Below, piece after piece: positions 1 to 7,299 of a stretch of DNA of 10,360 nt. The DNA is from Flavobacteriales bacterium (GTDB lineage: Bacteria > Bacteroidota > Bacteroidia > Flavobacteriales > UBA7430): NCBI GenBank assembly GCA_002685115.1, contig NYWQ01000107.1, positions 1 to 10,360 on the forward strand, given 5' to 3'. Both the position numbers and the translations under genes were made by a program. The notes beneath the pieces are model-generated. The model searched no databases and had not been told where the DNA came from. It saw only the letters and a program-made list of their open reading frames with translations. Within the stretch, counting starts at the first letter, position 1. Each line of letters begins with the position of its first letter.

Positions 1-581
1 GGATTTGAAACTATAGGTTTGCTAGCTAAATACATGTAATTAGCTCCCAATAAATAATCAATACATCCAACACCTAAAACTAATATCTGCAAATAGAGAA
101 TTGACGTGTACCAAGCCTGCTTTCTAGGCTTCATTCCTAAAACGAATAGACAATATAACGGTACAACAATTAAACCTCCATGCACCAAATAATAATCAAA
201 CATTAACACAAGATCTAAGCCGTGAGTAAACTCAGGAGTCATTAAAGAATGAAAACCTCCAATCATTCCAACAAAAAGTAATAACTCAAAAGCAATTTGA
301 TTTCGGAACATGATAGCAAATGAAGATACAAGCCACATTAGTCTACACAAATGAAATGGCAAAGAGTCTTGAACAGTCCATATACCAGCATAATAATAAT
401 AAAACTGAATAAATAGTACTTCAATAAAAATGGTTAAAACTAGTAAGTTTGCAATTTTAGTTCTGAAATTTGGATGGGCATTTCTTGAAACAAGAATGAC
501 CAAAATGACAAAAAAAAGAGTAGCGAAATTCCAAAGAAACCACTCTTCACTAAATGGACTTATTACAAAATGTTGGTTCAT
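1..581 (-). CDS. YwaF/TIGR02206-like integral membrane protein (3' end outside window)
   Basis: The reading frame opens with ATG at 581 on the minus strand and stays open for 193 codons to the window edge, so the C-terminus is missing. The visible protein is strongly hydrophobic, with membrane segments near residues 16-32, 44-64, 82-112 (perhaps two), 124-149 and 160-180. Polar residues conserved in this family stand out: an LPFHLC motif at 74-79, Asp129-Tyr130 followed by His134-Gly135, and an Asn-Tyr-Met-Tyr-Leu stretch starting at 181. These match my memory of the TIGR02206/YwaF family, whose members are about 220-250 residues, so roughly 40 residues are probably lost. The biochemical function of the family is unknown. 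The start is preceded by an A-rich leader without Shine-Dalgarno, as is usual in Bacteroidota. It is divergent from the TerB-like gene, with 84 nt between them. Family assignment is fairly secure; function is not. Confidence 0.8.
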   Translation of the reverse strand, partial: MNQHFVISPFSEEWFLWNFATLFFVILVILVSRNAHPNFRTKIANLLVLTIFIEVLFIQFYYYYAGIWTVQDSLPFHLCRLMWLVSSFAIMFRNQIAFELLLFVGMIGGFHSLMTPEFTHGLDLVLMFDYYLVHGGLIVVPLYCLFVLGMKPRKQAWYTSILYLQILVLGVGCIDYLLGANYMYLASKPIVSN

Positions 582-665
582 TTTTTTTGCTTATATTTAA
601 GAATAAACTAAAATATAAAAAAAATTAACATTCAAATTAAACTATTCCAATTATTAAAATAAAAT

Positions 666-1097
666 ATGAGATCAGATCAAATTACACCTCACCATTTACT
701 ATGCTTTGTATGCATAGGTTTTGCAAACTTAAGTAGTCCGAATATGAGCAAAAAAACATACAACGAAATAGAAAGTAAAATTGCCAGCTGGATAAACGTT
801 AATCCATCAAATATTGTGAAATTCACCAATCTAATTAACGACACAATCATTTGGTATGATAGCATTAAAACAAGTGAAAAGCTTAACTATGTACTAAAAA
901 TAGCAAAATCTATAAATACAAAAGAGATTATAACTTTAGAGAAAAAAAAATCATTTTTATCTGATATTCGAGATATAGCAGTTGCAGATGGCGTATTCAA
1001 TTCTGAAGAAAAGAACTTACACGATAGGATTGCAAAAGAACTAGGTATAAATATAATGACAACTGATAAAGTCATCAGAAAAAAAATAGGGTACTAA
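666..1097 (+). CDS. TerB-like (tellurite resistance B / DjlA N-terminal fold) protein
   Basis: This is a 143-residue soluble protein with no signal peptide or membrane segment. Residues 96-143 carry the typical second half of a TerB-fold domain: a hydrophobic helix ending in Ala107-Asp108-Gly109, then an acidic NSEEKNL start of the next helix and an LGI turn. Residues 9-50 look like a diverged copy of the same unit (a hydrophobic helix ending in FAN, then SKKTYNEIESKIASW), in which the ADG acidic loop is replaced by ANLSSPN. That pseudo-repeat is why I keep the ATG at 666; the alternative ATG at 744 would delete the first helix. TerB-fold domains occur in stress-response and membrane-associated assemblies, and their metal or ligand roles are poorly settled. 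The gene ends 1 nt before the rhomboid gene, so the two are probably co-translated. Exact role unknown. Confidence 0.72.
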   Translation: MRSDQITPHHLLCFVCIGFANLSSPNMSKKTYNEIESKIASWINVNPSNIVKFTNLINDTIIWYDSIKTSEKLNYVLKIAKSINTKEIITLEKKKSFLSDIRDIAVADGVFNSEEKNLHDRIAKELGINIMTTDKVIRKKIGY

Positions 1098-1098
1098 A

Positions 1099-1791
1099 AT
1101 GACCAAAGATATTCTCAGAGCAATAAGATTCCCTTTATTATTTGTTTTAATTATAGTTTTAGTTCACTTCTACAGCACTTACTATGAGATACAATTGAGT
1201 CACTATGGAATTTACCCAAGAAGAATAGATAGTTTACTAGGTGTAATTACTTCTCCTTTTATTCATAGCGATTCGAAACACCTGTGCAACAATTCTATTC
1301 CCTTAGTTATATTAGGTTCAAGCTTATTTCATTTCTACAATCGATTGGCACTTCGGGTTTGGGGTCTATCAATTTTGTATACTGGTTTATTACTATGGCT
1401 CGGTGGTAGACCATCGTTTCATATTGGAGCTAGTGGATTGGTTTATGCATTGGCTTTTTTCATTTTTTTTAGTGGATTGATAAGAAAGCACAAACCTTTA
1501 ATGGCAATATCCATGATTGTAGTTTTTATTTATGGAGGGCTTGTTTGGGGTATTTTCCCAAGAGAGGCACACATTTCATGGGAAGGACACTTATCTGGGG
1601 CGTTTAATGGCTTATTTTGGGCATTATACTACAAACATGAAGGACCTCAACGAAAAAAATATTCTTGGGAAGTTGAGGAAGAAATCATCAATAGTTTAGA
1701 CGGTATAGAGGTTATTTATCAAGAGATTATTCCGAAGGAACAAACACAAGAATCCGTTTCGATTACCTACGATTATGTATTAAAGAAATAA
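1099..1791 (+). CDS. Rhomboid family intramembrane serine protease
   Basis: The product is a 230-residue polytopic inner-membrane protein with about six helices, beginning with a hydrophobic segment at residues 11-28. Rhomboid hallmarks are present in order: an H-x4-H-L-x-N-N motif (His56, His61, Asn64, Asn65) in the second helix region, the catalytic GxSG in HIGASG with Ser112 as nucleophile, and His164 in WEGHLSGA as the dyad partner. Both catalytic residues are intact, so activity is expected: cleavage of transmembrane substrates within the bilayer. Residues 176-230 form a charged, acidic cytosolic tail beyond the core. The substrate is not predictable. The start ATG lies 1 nt after the stop of the TerB-like gene, which suggests translational coupling. 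The gene converges on the small membrane gene on the other strand, leaving 14 nt between stops and no obvious terminator. Confidence 0.93.
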   Translation: MTKDILRAIRFPLLFVLIIVLVHFYSTYYEIQLSHYGIYPRRIDSLLGVITSPFIHSDSKHLCNNSIPLVILGSSLFHFYNRLALRVWGLSILYTGLLLWLGGRPSFHIGASGLVYALAFFIFFSGLIRKHKPLMAISMIVVFIYGGLVWGIFPREAHISWEGHLSGAFNGLFWALYYKHEGPQRKKYSWEVEEEIINSLDGIEVIYQEIIPKEQTQESVSITYDYVLKK

Positions 1792-1805
1792 ACGTTTCTG
1801 GTAAA

Positions 1806-2021
1806 TCAATTTTTCCGTTTTCCAAAAAAAGATTCAAGAACAATAAATAAGCCTTTTACAGAAAGAAACATAGCCAGTAACATTAAAAATCCAGAAACAA
1901 TTTTTAGTATTAGATTTTCTTGTTGCACAGAATAAAACAGAAGCATTGGGCCTGCAAAAAAGAAAGGAAATGAGTAAAGCATAAAACTCACTCCTTTAAC
2001 TAATAATTCTTTATTTACCAT
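1806..2021 (-). CDS. DUF6095-like small membrane protein
   Basis: This 71-residue protein has two predicted membrane helices, around residues 10-30 and 37-62, separated by a short polar loop (QQENL), and ends in a basic tail (GKRKN). The pattern of a KGV/KGI start, an FxxGP motif in helix one and KGL/KGI after helix two resembles the DUF6095 family of Flavobacteriia, which has no assigned function. Its start overlaps the 3' end of murQ by 11 nt on the same strand in another frame, so it is almost certainly translated from the murQ mRNA, and the overlap argues for a real gene. An envelope function connected to muropeptide recycling is an inference from position only. Family naming is from memory and moderately sure. 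Confidence 0.8.
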   Translation of the reverse strand: MVNKELLVKGVSFMLYSFPFFFAGPMLLFYSVQQENLILKIVSGFLMLLAMFLSVKGLFIVLESFFGKRKN

Positions 2022-2820
2022 CTTTAAAAGCTTTTACGGCACTTCTTACAGAACCAAATTCTAATAAATATTTTCTGGCAGCTGTATTAGTTAAACCCGT
2101 TTGAGAAGAAACCATCTGTGTTCCTCTTTCCACCAATTTAACATTACTTAACTGCATGTCAACCATCCGATTTCCTTGAACCTTACCCAGTTTTATCATT
2201 AATGAAGTAGAAATCATATTTAAAACTAACTTCTGTGCCGTGCCAGACTTCATTCTGGTACTTCCAGTAATGTACTCTGGACCTACAATTACTTCAATAG
2301 GATAATCAGAACATTTACTCAACTCAGAATTTAAATTACAAGTTATACTACCATTTAAAATTTCATGTTTCTTACAGGATTTTAAAGCTCCTATAACGTA
2401 TGGTGTACTCCCTGAAGCTGCTATACCAATAACAAAATCATTTTTTGTAATATTAAAAGATTTTAAATCTTCCCAACCAAGCGATAAATCATCTTCGGCA
2501 AATTCAACTGCATTTCTTATTGCTTTGTCACCACCTGCAATTATACCAATAACCGTAGTAGGGCTAACTCCAAATGTAGGAGGGCATTCAGAAGCATCCA
2601 ACACACCCATACGCCCACTGGTTCCGGCTCCAACATAAAAAAGCCGACCGCCATTTTTAATCTTTGGAACGAGTACTTCAACCAAATTTTCGATAGCTGG
2701 TAAACTTAAAGCCACAGCTTTAGAAATTTTCTCATCTTCTCGATTAATTTGATGTAAAATAGTTGCTAATGACTGATTTTCTATGTCATGATACAAACTT
2801 GATTGCTCTGTAACTTTCAT
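2011..2820 (-). CDS. murQ: N-acetylmuramic acid 6-phosphate etherase MurQ
   Basis: MurQ is a cytoplasmic SIS-domain lyase that removes D-lactate from MurNAc-6-phosphate to give GlcNAc-6-phosphate in peptidoglycan recycling. The 269-residue sequence shows the phosphosugar-binding loop (Gly64-Ala-Gly-Thr-Ser-Gly-Arg70) followed by DASECPPTF, with Glu78 matching catalytic Glu83 of the E. coli enzyme. Glu109 lies 31 residues further, the same spacing as E. coli Glu114, so the active site looks complete. A GSTRMKSGTAQKLVLN block at about 186-201 is also typical. The C-terminal helix pair (GSVRSAVKAFKDGK) is the usual small terminal domain. It is about 30 residues shorter than E. coli MurQ (298 aa), with no sign of truncation. 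The gene is divergent from tamL and overlaps the downstream DUF6095-like gene by 11 nt. No MurNAc transporter, kinase or anmK is visible in the window. Confidence 0.96.
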   Translation of the reverse strand: MKVTEQSSLYHDIENQSLATILHQINREDEKISKAVALSLPAIENLVEVLVPKIKNGGRLFYVGAGTSGRMGVLDASECPPTFGVSPTTVIGIIAGGDKAIRNAVEFAEDDLSLGWEDLKSFNITKNDFVIGIAASGSTPYVIGALKSCKKHEILNGSITCNLNSELSKCSDYPIEVIVGPEYITGSTRMKSGTAQKLVLNMISTSLMIKLGKVQGNRMVDMQLSNVKLVERGTQMVSSQTGLTNTAARKYLLEFGSVRSAVKAFKDGK

Positions 2821-2940
2821 TAATTTAATCTAAAACCTTTGAGGTGGGTATTATTTATGTAAAAAAAACTCTAAAAATGTAAATAGGATGACACAGCATA
2901 AATTTACGAATATATATTGTAAAAATAACCGCCCTAAAAA

Positions 2941-2958
2941 TAATTTAATCTTAAATTA
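2941..2958. repeat. AT-only 18-bp dyad in the murQ-tamL intergenic region
   Basis: TAATTTAA-TC-TTAAATTA is a perfect 8-bp inverted repeat with a 2-bp spacer. It lies about 22 bp upstream of the candidate tamL -7 box. Its first 11 bases (TAATTTAATCT) also occur at 2821-2831, immediately before the murQ start on the other strand. Such a site could bind a dimeric regulator, but AT-only palindromes are common by chance in a genome this AT-rich, so function is uncertain. The rest of the 178-nt gap holds no gene that I can see. Confidence 0.3.
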
Positions 2959-2980
2959 AACATTGAAAGAAACAATACAT

Positions 2981-2988
2981 TACATTTG
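2981..2988 (+). promoter_or_regulatory. Candidate tamL -7 promoter element TACATTTG
   Basis: TACATTTG matches the Bacteroidota primary sigma factor -7 consensus TAnnTTTG exactly. A TTG at 2963-2965 could act as the -33 element, but only 15 bp separate the two, which is shorter than usual. If used, transcription would start inside the following A10 tract and the mRNA would have almost no leader before the TTG at 2999. Moderate confidence only. Confidence 0.4.
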
Positions 2989-2998
2989 AAAAAAAAAA
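2989..2998 (+). other. A10 homopolymer tract at the tamL translation start
   Basis: Ten consecutive A residues lie between two TTG triplets, at 2986-2988 and 2999-3001. With ten A residues only the second TTG is in frame with tamL. With nine, the first TTG would be in frame and would add a Lys-Lys-Lys stretch before the hydrophobic signal segment. The tract is therefore a possible point of sequencing error, replication slippage or transcriptional slippage. Confidence 0.5.
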
Positions 2999-5278
2999 TT
3001 GCAAGCACTCTCAAAAATAAAAAATATAGTACTTTTTGTAGTTATTAGCTCAAGCCTTGTAAATTGTTCATCAAGTAAATACATTGGAGATCATCAATTT
3101 TTACTTTCAAAAAATATACTTATTGAAAATGGTGAAAAAAAGAATATTAAAGAGTTAAGTGCATTAATAAAACAACAACCTAATAAAAAAATATTAGGCG
3201 TAATTCCTCTTTATTTAATTGTATACAATCTATCAAAAGAAGGGAAAGACAATAATTATTTTAAGAAAATTGGAGAGCCTCCCGTATTATTAAACCATCG
3301 ATTGGCTCGAAAATCATCAACTCAGATAGAACTCTATTATAAAAATAGAGGATACTTGGACGCAATAGCTAAATATAATGTTAAAAAACACAAAAATAAA
3401 GCTCGTGTTACATACTCTATAATTTCTGGGAAAAAATACACGCTAGATAACATTAAGGTTAGTCCAACAAAAAATAAAAATATAGAACTTTTAATTGATG
3501 ATGTTTTAAAAAACTCTAAAATTCAAAAAGGTAATTCCTATAATTTTAAGGAACTTGAAGAAGAGCGTATTCGAATATCCGACAGAATTCAAAACAAAGG
3601 TTTTTATCAATTTAACAAAGAATTTATTTATTTCTTAGCTGACACAAATCAACTCAATCATACTGTTGACTTAAATCTAATAGTTAAAAATGTAGAAACA
3701 GAAGAGCTTGGAAACATTATAAAACAGCCTCATAAAATTGGTGTTATTGGAGAACTAAATATTTACCTAGATCACCAAGACTCAATACCTACAAATACAT
3801 TAAAATTTAAAGAAATCAATTTTATATATCACGGAGATAAACAAACGTTCAATTTAAACAGAATATCCGAAAAAATAATACTTAAAAAAGGGATGCATTA
3901 CAATAAAAATTTAGTCAAAAAGATTTACGAATCCCTATCAGAATTAAAAAATTTTAAAAAAATAGACATTCAATTCAGAGAAATATCTTCAGCACTTAAA
4001 ACATCTAATTTAAGCGTAGACATTTATTTAAAAACTGGAAAAAAAATAGCCTATTCTATCGAAGCAGAGGCAACCAGTAATCCTACGCTTAATGAAGGTG
4101 TATCAATTGCTGCCTCAATTAGCCACTACAATATATTTAAAGGTTCAGAACACCTTCAATTAACCTATAAAGGGTCTAATAACTTTAACAATATCAATGA
4201 AAATGGAATGGTATTAAATTTAACAATTCCAAGCCTTATAAGTCCGATAAAATTTAAAAAAGTGATGAATAAAAACTACAGAACAAGTACAGTTCTATCA
4301 TTAGTGGTTTCAAAACAAGAAAGACCCGAATTTACCAGAAATACAATTACTGGAAACTTTGGATACCAATGGAAAACAAACCTCAGTCAGGTTCATAAGT
4401 TATCACCTTTTACTATTAGTTATGTAAATTTTGAAGGAGATTCAACAGACTTAAGTCAAATTTCAGAGTATTTAATTGCAAAAAATTATTCCAACCATCT
4501 CATCCCCTCAAGTTCATATACATTTAGTTTTTCTAATCTAAATTCAACTAAATTAAAAAATCACACTTTTTTTAAATTTTATATTGAATCTTCTGGAAGT
4601 ATATTAAACGCATTAGCCAAACCTCTAAACTTTAACAAACTAAAGGACGATACTGGAACAGAAATACTACAAGATAATGGGAAACCTAGCTACACTCTAA
4701 AATTGTGGAATAATGAAAACATCTTTACACAATACATTAAAACAAGTTTAGATTACAGATATTATTTGCAAATAGACAAAAAAAACAATATCGCTGTAAG
4801 GGTAATCGGTGGAATTGCTTACGCATTTGGAAATACAAATCAAGTTCCTTTTCATAAAAAGTTTTCAGCAGGTGGGCCTAACGATTTAAGAGGGTGGAGA
4901 GCCTACAAAAGACCAACTGGAATGCAACTAACTACAGACACATTGTACACAGGAGGAGTAAAACTGTTAACTAGCTTGGAGTACCGTTTTAGTGTAATTA
5001 AAAAACTAAAAGGTGCCGTATTTATGGATGCTGGAAATATTTGGGAATTAGAAGCAAATAATGCAATACATGAAGCTGCAAATTTTAATTGGTCTGATTT
5101 CACAAGTGAAATAGCAATAGATGTAGGGTTTGGGCTGAGATATGATTTTCAATATTTTATATTAAGAACTGATATTGGATTCCCTGTTAGAGAGCCAAAT
5201 TTTGGTACAGAAATGCGATGGGATAAACTAAACTTTAAAGACTCTCAATTGAATATAGGATTGGGCTATCCTTTTTAA
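2999..5278 (+). CDS. tamL: TamL-type outer membrane assembly lipoprotein (BamA/TamA superfamily)
   Basis: The 759-residue product has a lipoprotein-like signal: Lys6 and Lys8, a hydrophobic core IVLFVVI, then a lipobox LVNC with Cys23 as the lipidated residue (Asn at -1 is atypical). Residues 24 to about 345 hold the periplasmic POTRA-type region, including KQQPNKKILG and IGEPPVLL motifs that recur in Bacteroidota TamL proteins. From about 350 onward alternating polar/hydrophobic strands form a 16-strand-type barrel. It contains the superfamily's hairpin GGPNDLRGW (625-633, Arg631-Gly632) and ends in the C-terminal Phe759 recognised by the BAM machinery. The expected role is with TamB in moving proteins or lipids to the outer membrane; tamB is not in the window. 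The start is a TTG at 2999 because a TGA at 2987-2989 closes the frame just upstream and no ATG gives a signal peptide. The N-terminal half is unusually rich in Lys, Asn and Ile, and the gene is visibly more A-rich than fbaA or pnp. Confidence 0.88.
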   Translation: MQALSKIKNIVLFVVISSSLVNCSSSKYIGDHQFLLSKNILIENGEKKNIKELSALIKQQPNKKILGVIPLYLIVYNLSKEGKDNNYFKKIGEPPVLLNHRLARKSSTQIELYYKNRGYLDAIAKYNVKKHKNKARVTYSIISGKKYTLDNIKVSPTKNKNIELLIDDVLKNSKIQKGNSYNFKELEEERIRISDRIQNKGFYQFNKEFIYFLADTNQLNHTVDLNLIVKNVETEELGNIIKQPHKIGVIGELNIYLDHQDSIPTNTLKFKEINFIYHGDKQTFNLNRISEKIILKKGMHYNKNLVKKIYESLSELKNFKKIDIQFREISSALKTSNLSVDIYLKTGKKIAYSIEAEATSNPTLNEGVSIAASISHYNIFKGSEHLQLTYKGSNNFNNINENGMVLNLTIPSLISPIKFKKVMNKNYRTSTVLSLVVSKQERPEFTRNTITGNFGYQWKTNLSQVHKLSPFTISYVNFEGDSTDLSQISEYLIAKNYSNHLIPSSSYTFSFSNLNSTKLKNHTFFKFYIESSGSILNALAKPLNFNKLKDDTGTEILQDNGKPSYTLKLWNNENIFTQYIKTSLDYRYYLQIDKKNNIAVRVIGGIAYAFGNTNQVPFHKKFSAGGPNDLRGWRAYKRPTGMQLTTDTLYTGGVKLLTSLEYRFSVIKKLKGAVFMDAGNIWELEANNAIHEAANFNWSDFTSEIAIDVGFGLRYDFQYFILRTDIGFPVREPNFGTEMRWDKLNFKDSQLNIGLGYPF

Positions 5279-5309
5279 TAAAATACTTAGACCCTCTTAA
5301 ATATTTGAT

Positions 5310-5318
5310 TAGATTTGC
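5310..5318 (+). promoter_or_regulatory. fbaA-accD -7 promoter element TAGATTTGC
   Basis: TAGATTTGC fits the Bacteroidota -7 consensus TAnnTTTGC exactly and lies 26 nt before the fbaA ATG, which would give a leader of about 20 nt. No clear -33 TTTG is visible at the usual distance. A second TTTG at 5304-5307 is too close to serve as a -33 box. Confidence 0.6.
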
Positions 5319-5344
5319 ATAATTAATTATTTCAAATACTAAAT

Positions 5345-6415
5345 ATGGCTCATAAATTTAAATCGGGAGTTATAGCAGGCGATCAAGTTCAAGAACTCTT
5401 TAAATTCGCTAAAGCACATAAATTTGCTCTACCAGCAGTTAACGTAACCTCGACTTCTACAGTAAATGCTGTTATAGAATGTGCAGCAGAATTAAACTCA
5501 CCTGTTGTAATTCAATTTTCACGAGGAGGTGGACATTTTTTTGCGGGTAAATCCTTAAGTAATAAAAACGAACAAGCAGCAATTAATGGTTGCATATCTG
5601 GTGCATTGCACGTCCATCAAATGGCAAAATTATATGGAGCAACTGTAATTTTACATACAGATCATTGTCAAAAATCTTGGTTAACATGGATAGATGGTCT
5701 AATTGAAGCAAGTGAAAAGCACTATGCTGTTTACGGAATACCTCTATTTTCATCTCATATGATTGATTTGTCAGCAGAGCCCATTAAAGAAAATATTGAA
5801 ATCTGTAAGACTTATCTTGAAAGAATGAGTAAAATTGATATGACTCTAGAAATTGAGTTGGGTGTAACAGGTGGCGAAGAAGATGGAATTGACAATAGTG
5901 AAGTAGACAATTCCGATTTGTATACTCAACCCGAAGAGGTTGCTTTTGCTTACGAAGAATTAAATAAGATTTCAAATCGGTTTACAATAGCAGCATCTTT
6001 TGGAAACGTTCACGGCGTATATAAACCAGGAAATGTATTATTAACACCTATTATTCTAAAAAACTCACAAGAATTTATTCATCATAAGTACAACACAGAA
6101 GATCCAAAACCTGTAGATTTTGTTTTTCACGGTGGTTCTGGTTCAACCTTGGATGAAATAAGAGAGGCAATATCATACGGCGTTATCAAAATGAACATCG
6201 ATACAGACTTACAGTATGCATTTACTGAGGGAATAAGAGATTATATTCTAAACAAAAAAGACTATTTGATAAAACAAATTGGAAATCCAGAAGGATCTGA
6301 TTTGCCAAACAAAAAACACTACGATCCACGTAAGTACCTTCGCGAAGGAGAACTTACATTCAAAACACGCTTGAAAAATTGTTTTGAAGATTTAAACAAT
6401 ATTAACACACTCTAA
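5345..6415 (+). CDS. fbaA: Class II fructose-bisphosphate aldolase
   Basis: This enzyme reversibly splits fructose 1,6-bisphosphate into glyceraldehyde 3-phosphate and dihydroxyacetone phosphate in cytosolic glycolysis and gluconeogenesis. At 356 residues it matches the long class IIA type (E. coli FbaA 359). The zinc and catalytic residues are present: VILHTDHC with Asp106 and His107 (E. coli Asp109/His110), the mobile loop GVTGGEEDG with Glu178/Glu179, FGNVHG with His223, and FHGGSGS at about 261-267 with another zinc ligand. KMNIDTDLQ (about 284-292) binds the substrate phosphate. The ATG at 5345 directly precedes the conserved N-terminus and has its own -7 box. The accD gene starts 9 nt after the stop, so the two should share an mRNA. 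Nothing is missing or unusual in the protein. Confidence 0.97.
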   Translation: MAHKFKSGVIAGDQVQELFKFAKAHKFALPAVNVTSTSTVNAVIECAAELNSPVVIQFSRGGGHFFAGKSLSNKNEQAAINGCISGALHVHQMAKLYGATVILHTDHCQKSWLTWIDGLIEASEKHYAVYGIPLFSSHMIDLSAEPIKENIEICKTYLERMSKIDMTLEIELGVTGGEEDGIDNSEVDNSDLYTQPEEVAFAYEELNKISNRFTIAASFGNVHGVYKPGNVLLTPIILKNSQEFIHHKYNTEDPKPVDFVFHGGSGSTLDEIREAISYGVIKMNIDTDLQYAFTEGIRDYILNKKDYLIKQIGNPEGSDLPNKKHYDPRKYLREGELTFKTRLKNCFEDLNNINTL

Positions 6416-6424
6416 TCAGGCAAT

Positions 6425-7282
6425 ATGGTTTGGTTTAAAAGAAAAGACCGAAAGGTTGTTACAGAAACAAAAGACAAAAAGGAAATCCCCGAAGGTCTAT
6501 GGTACAAATGCCCAAAATGTAAAATTGTTGTTACATCAGAAGAACACAAAAGCACATTATGGGTTTGCCAAAAATGCAATCACCACGAGCGCATAAACTC
6601 AAATGAGTATTTTGAACTTTTATTTGATGAAGGCTTATACACCGAGCTAGATGCAAATATGACTTCAGGAGACCCTCTTGAATTTGAAGACACTAAAAAA
6701 TACGTTGATCGTATAGAAGCTACGCAAAATAAAGCAGGATACAAAGATGCTGTAACCACAGGGTATGGAAAGCTAGATGGCAAAGACATTAGTATTGCTT
6801 GTATGAATTTCAATTTCATTGGAGGATCTATGGGATCAGTGGTAGGTGAAAAAATTGCACGTGCTATTAAATACGCTATTGATCATGAAGTTCCATTCAT
6901 GATGATTTCGAAATCTGGTGGAGCTCGTATGATGGAAGCGGCATTTTCTCTGATGCAAATGGCTAAAACATCAGCTAGACTTTCTCAATTGTCTAAAAAA
7001 GGAATTCCTTACATCTCCATGCTAACGGATCCTACAACAGGAGGTATTACAGCTTCTTTTGCTATGTTAGGTGATATAAATATTGCTGAACCTGGAGCTT
7101 TAATTGGTTTTGCGGGTCCAAGAGTCGTAAAAGAGACCATAGGAAAAGACTTACCAGAAGGGTTTCAAACGTCTGAATTTGTTAAGGAACATGGGTTCTT
7201 AGACTTTATAGTAGAACGTAAAAACTTAAAATCTAAAGTAAGTCAATTTTTACGAATGACATATTACAACCAATCAAAGTAA
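6425..7282 (+). CDS. accD: Acetyl-CoA carboxylase carboxyltransferase subunit beta
   Basis: AccD pairs with AccA to transfer the carboxyl group from carboxybiotin on AccB to acetyl-CoA, giving malonyl-CoA for fatty-acid synthesis. The 285-residue protein opens with a basic stretch, then the four-cysteine zinc ribbon Cys29-x2-Cys32 and Cys48-x2-Cys51. The crotonase-like carboxyltransferase domain fills about residues 65-280, with [13 protein letters not shown] at 131-143, SGGARM at 164-169 and TGGITASF at 205-212, the glycine-rich segments that bind acyl-CoA and form oxyanion holes. It is slightly shorter than E. coli AccD (304). It follows fbaA by 9 nt with no promoter or terminator between. 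The accA, accB and accC genes are not in the window. Confidence 0.97.
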   Translation: MVWFKRKDRKVVTETKDKKEIPEGLWYKCPKCKIVVTSEEHKSTLWVCQKCNHHERINSNEYFELLFDEGLYTELDANMTSGDPLEFEDTKKYVDRIEATQNKAGYKDAVTTGYGKLDGKDISIACMNFNFIGGSMGSVVGEKIARAIKYAIDHEVPFMMISKSGGARMMEAAFSLMQMAKTSARLSQLSKKGIPYISMLTDPTTGGITASFAMLGDINIAEPGALIGFAGPRVVKETIGKDLPEGFQTSEFVKEHGFLDFIVERKNLKSKVSQFLRMTYYNQSK

Positions 7283-7299
7283 TATTAGAGCAAAAAGAG

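Noticed and set aside
887..1075. 62-codon minus-strand open frame opposite the TerB-like gene
   Set aside because: It is hydrophobic only because it is antisense to a Lys/Ile/Asn-rich gene; the plus-strand frame has a recognisable fold.
744..1097. Shorter TerB-like gene starting at the ATG at 744
   Set aside because: It would remove the first hydrophobic helix, which aligns with the second half of the TerB fold, so the 666 start is preferred.
1784..1799. Possible bidirectional terminator between the rhomboid and DUF6095-like genes
   Set aside because: Only a 5-bp AGAAA/TTTCT stem around the stop codon and no T tract directly after it; too weak to call.
2874..2881. TACATTTT on the minus strand as a murQ -7 box
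   Set aside because: It matches 7 of 8 consensus positions, has no TTG at the -33 distance, and such matches are frequent in AT-rich DNA.
6580..6819. 79-codon minus-strand open frame inside accD
   Set aside because: Antisense shadow of a conserved gene with no independent support.
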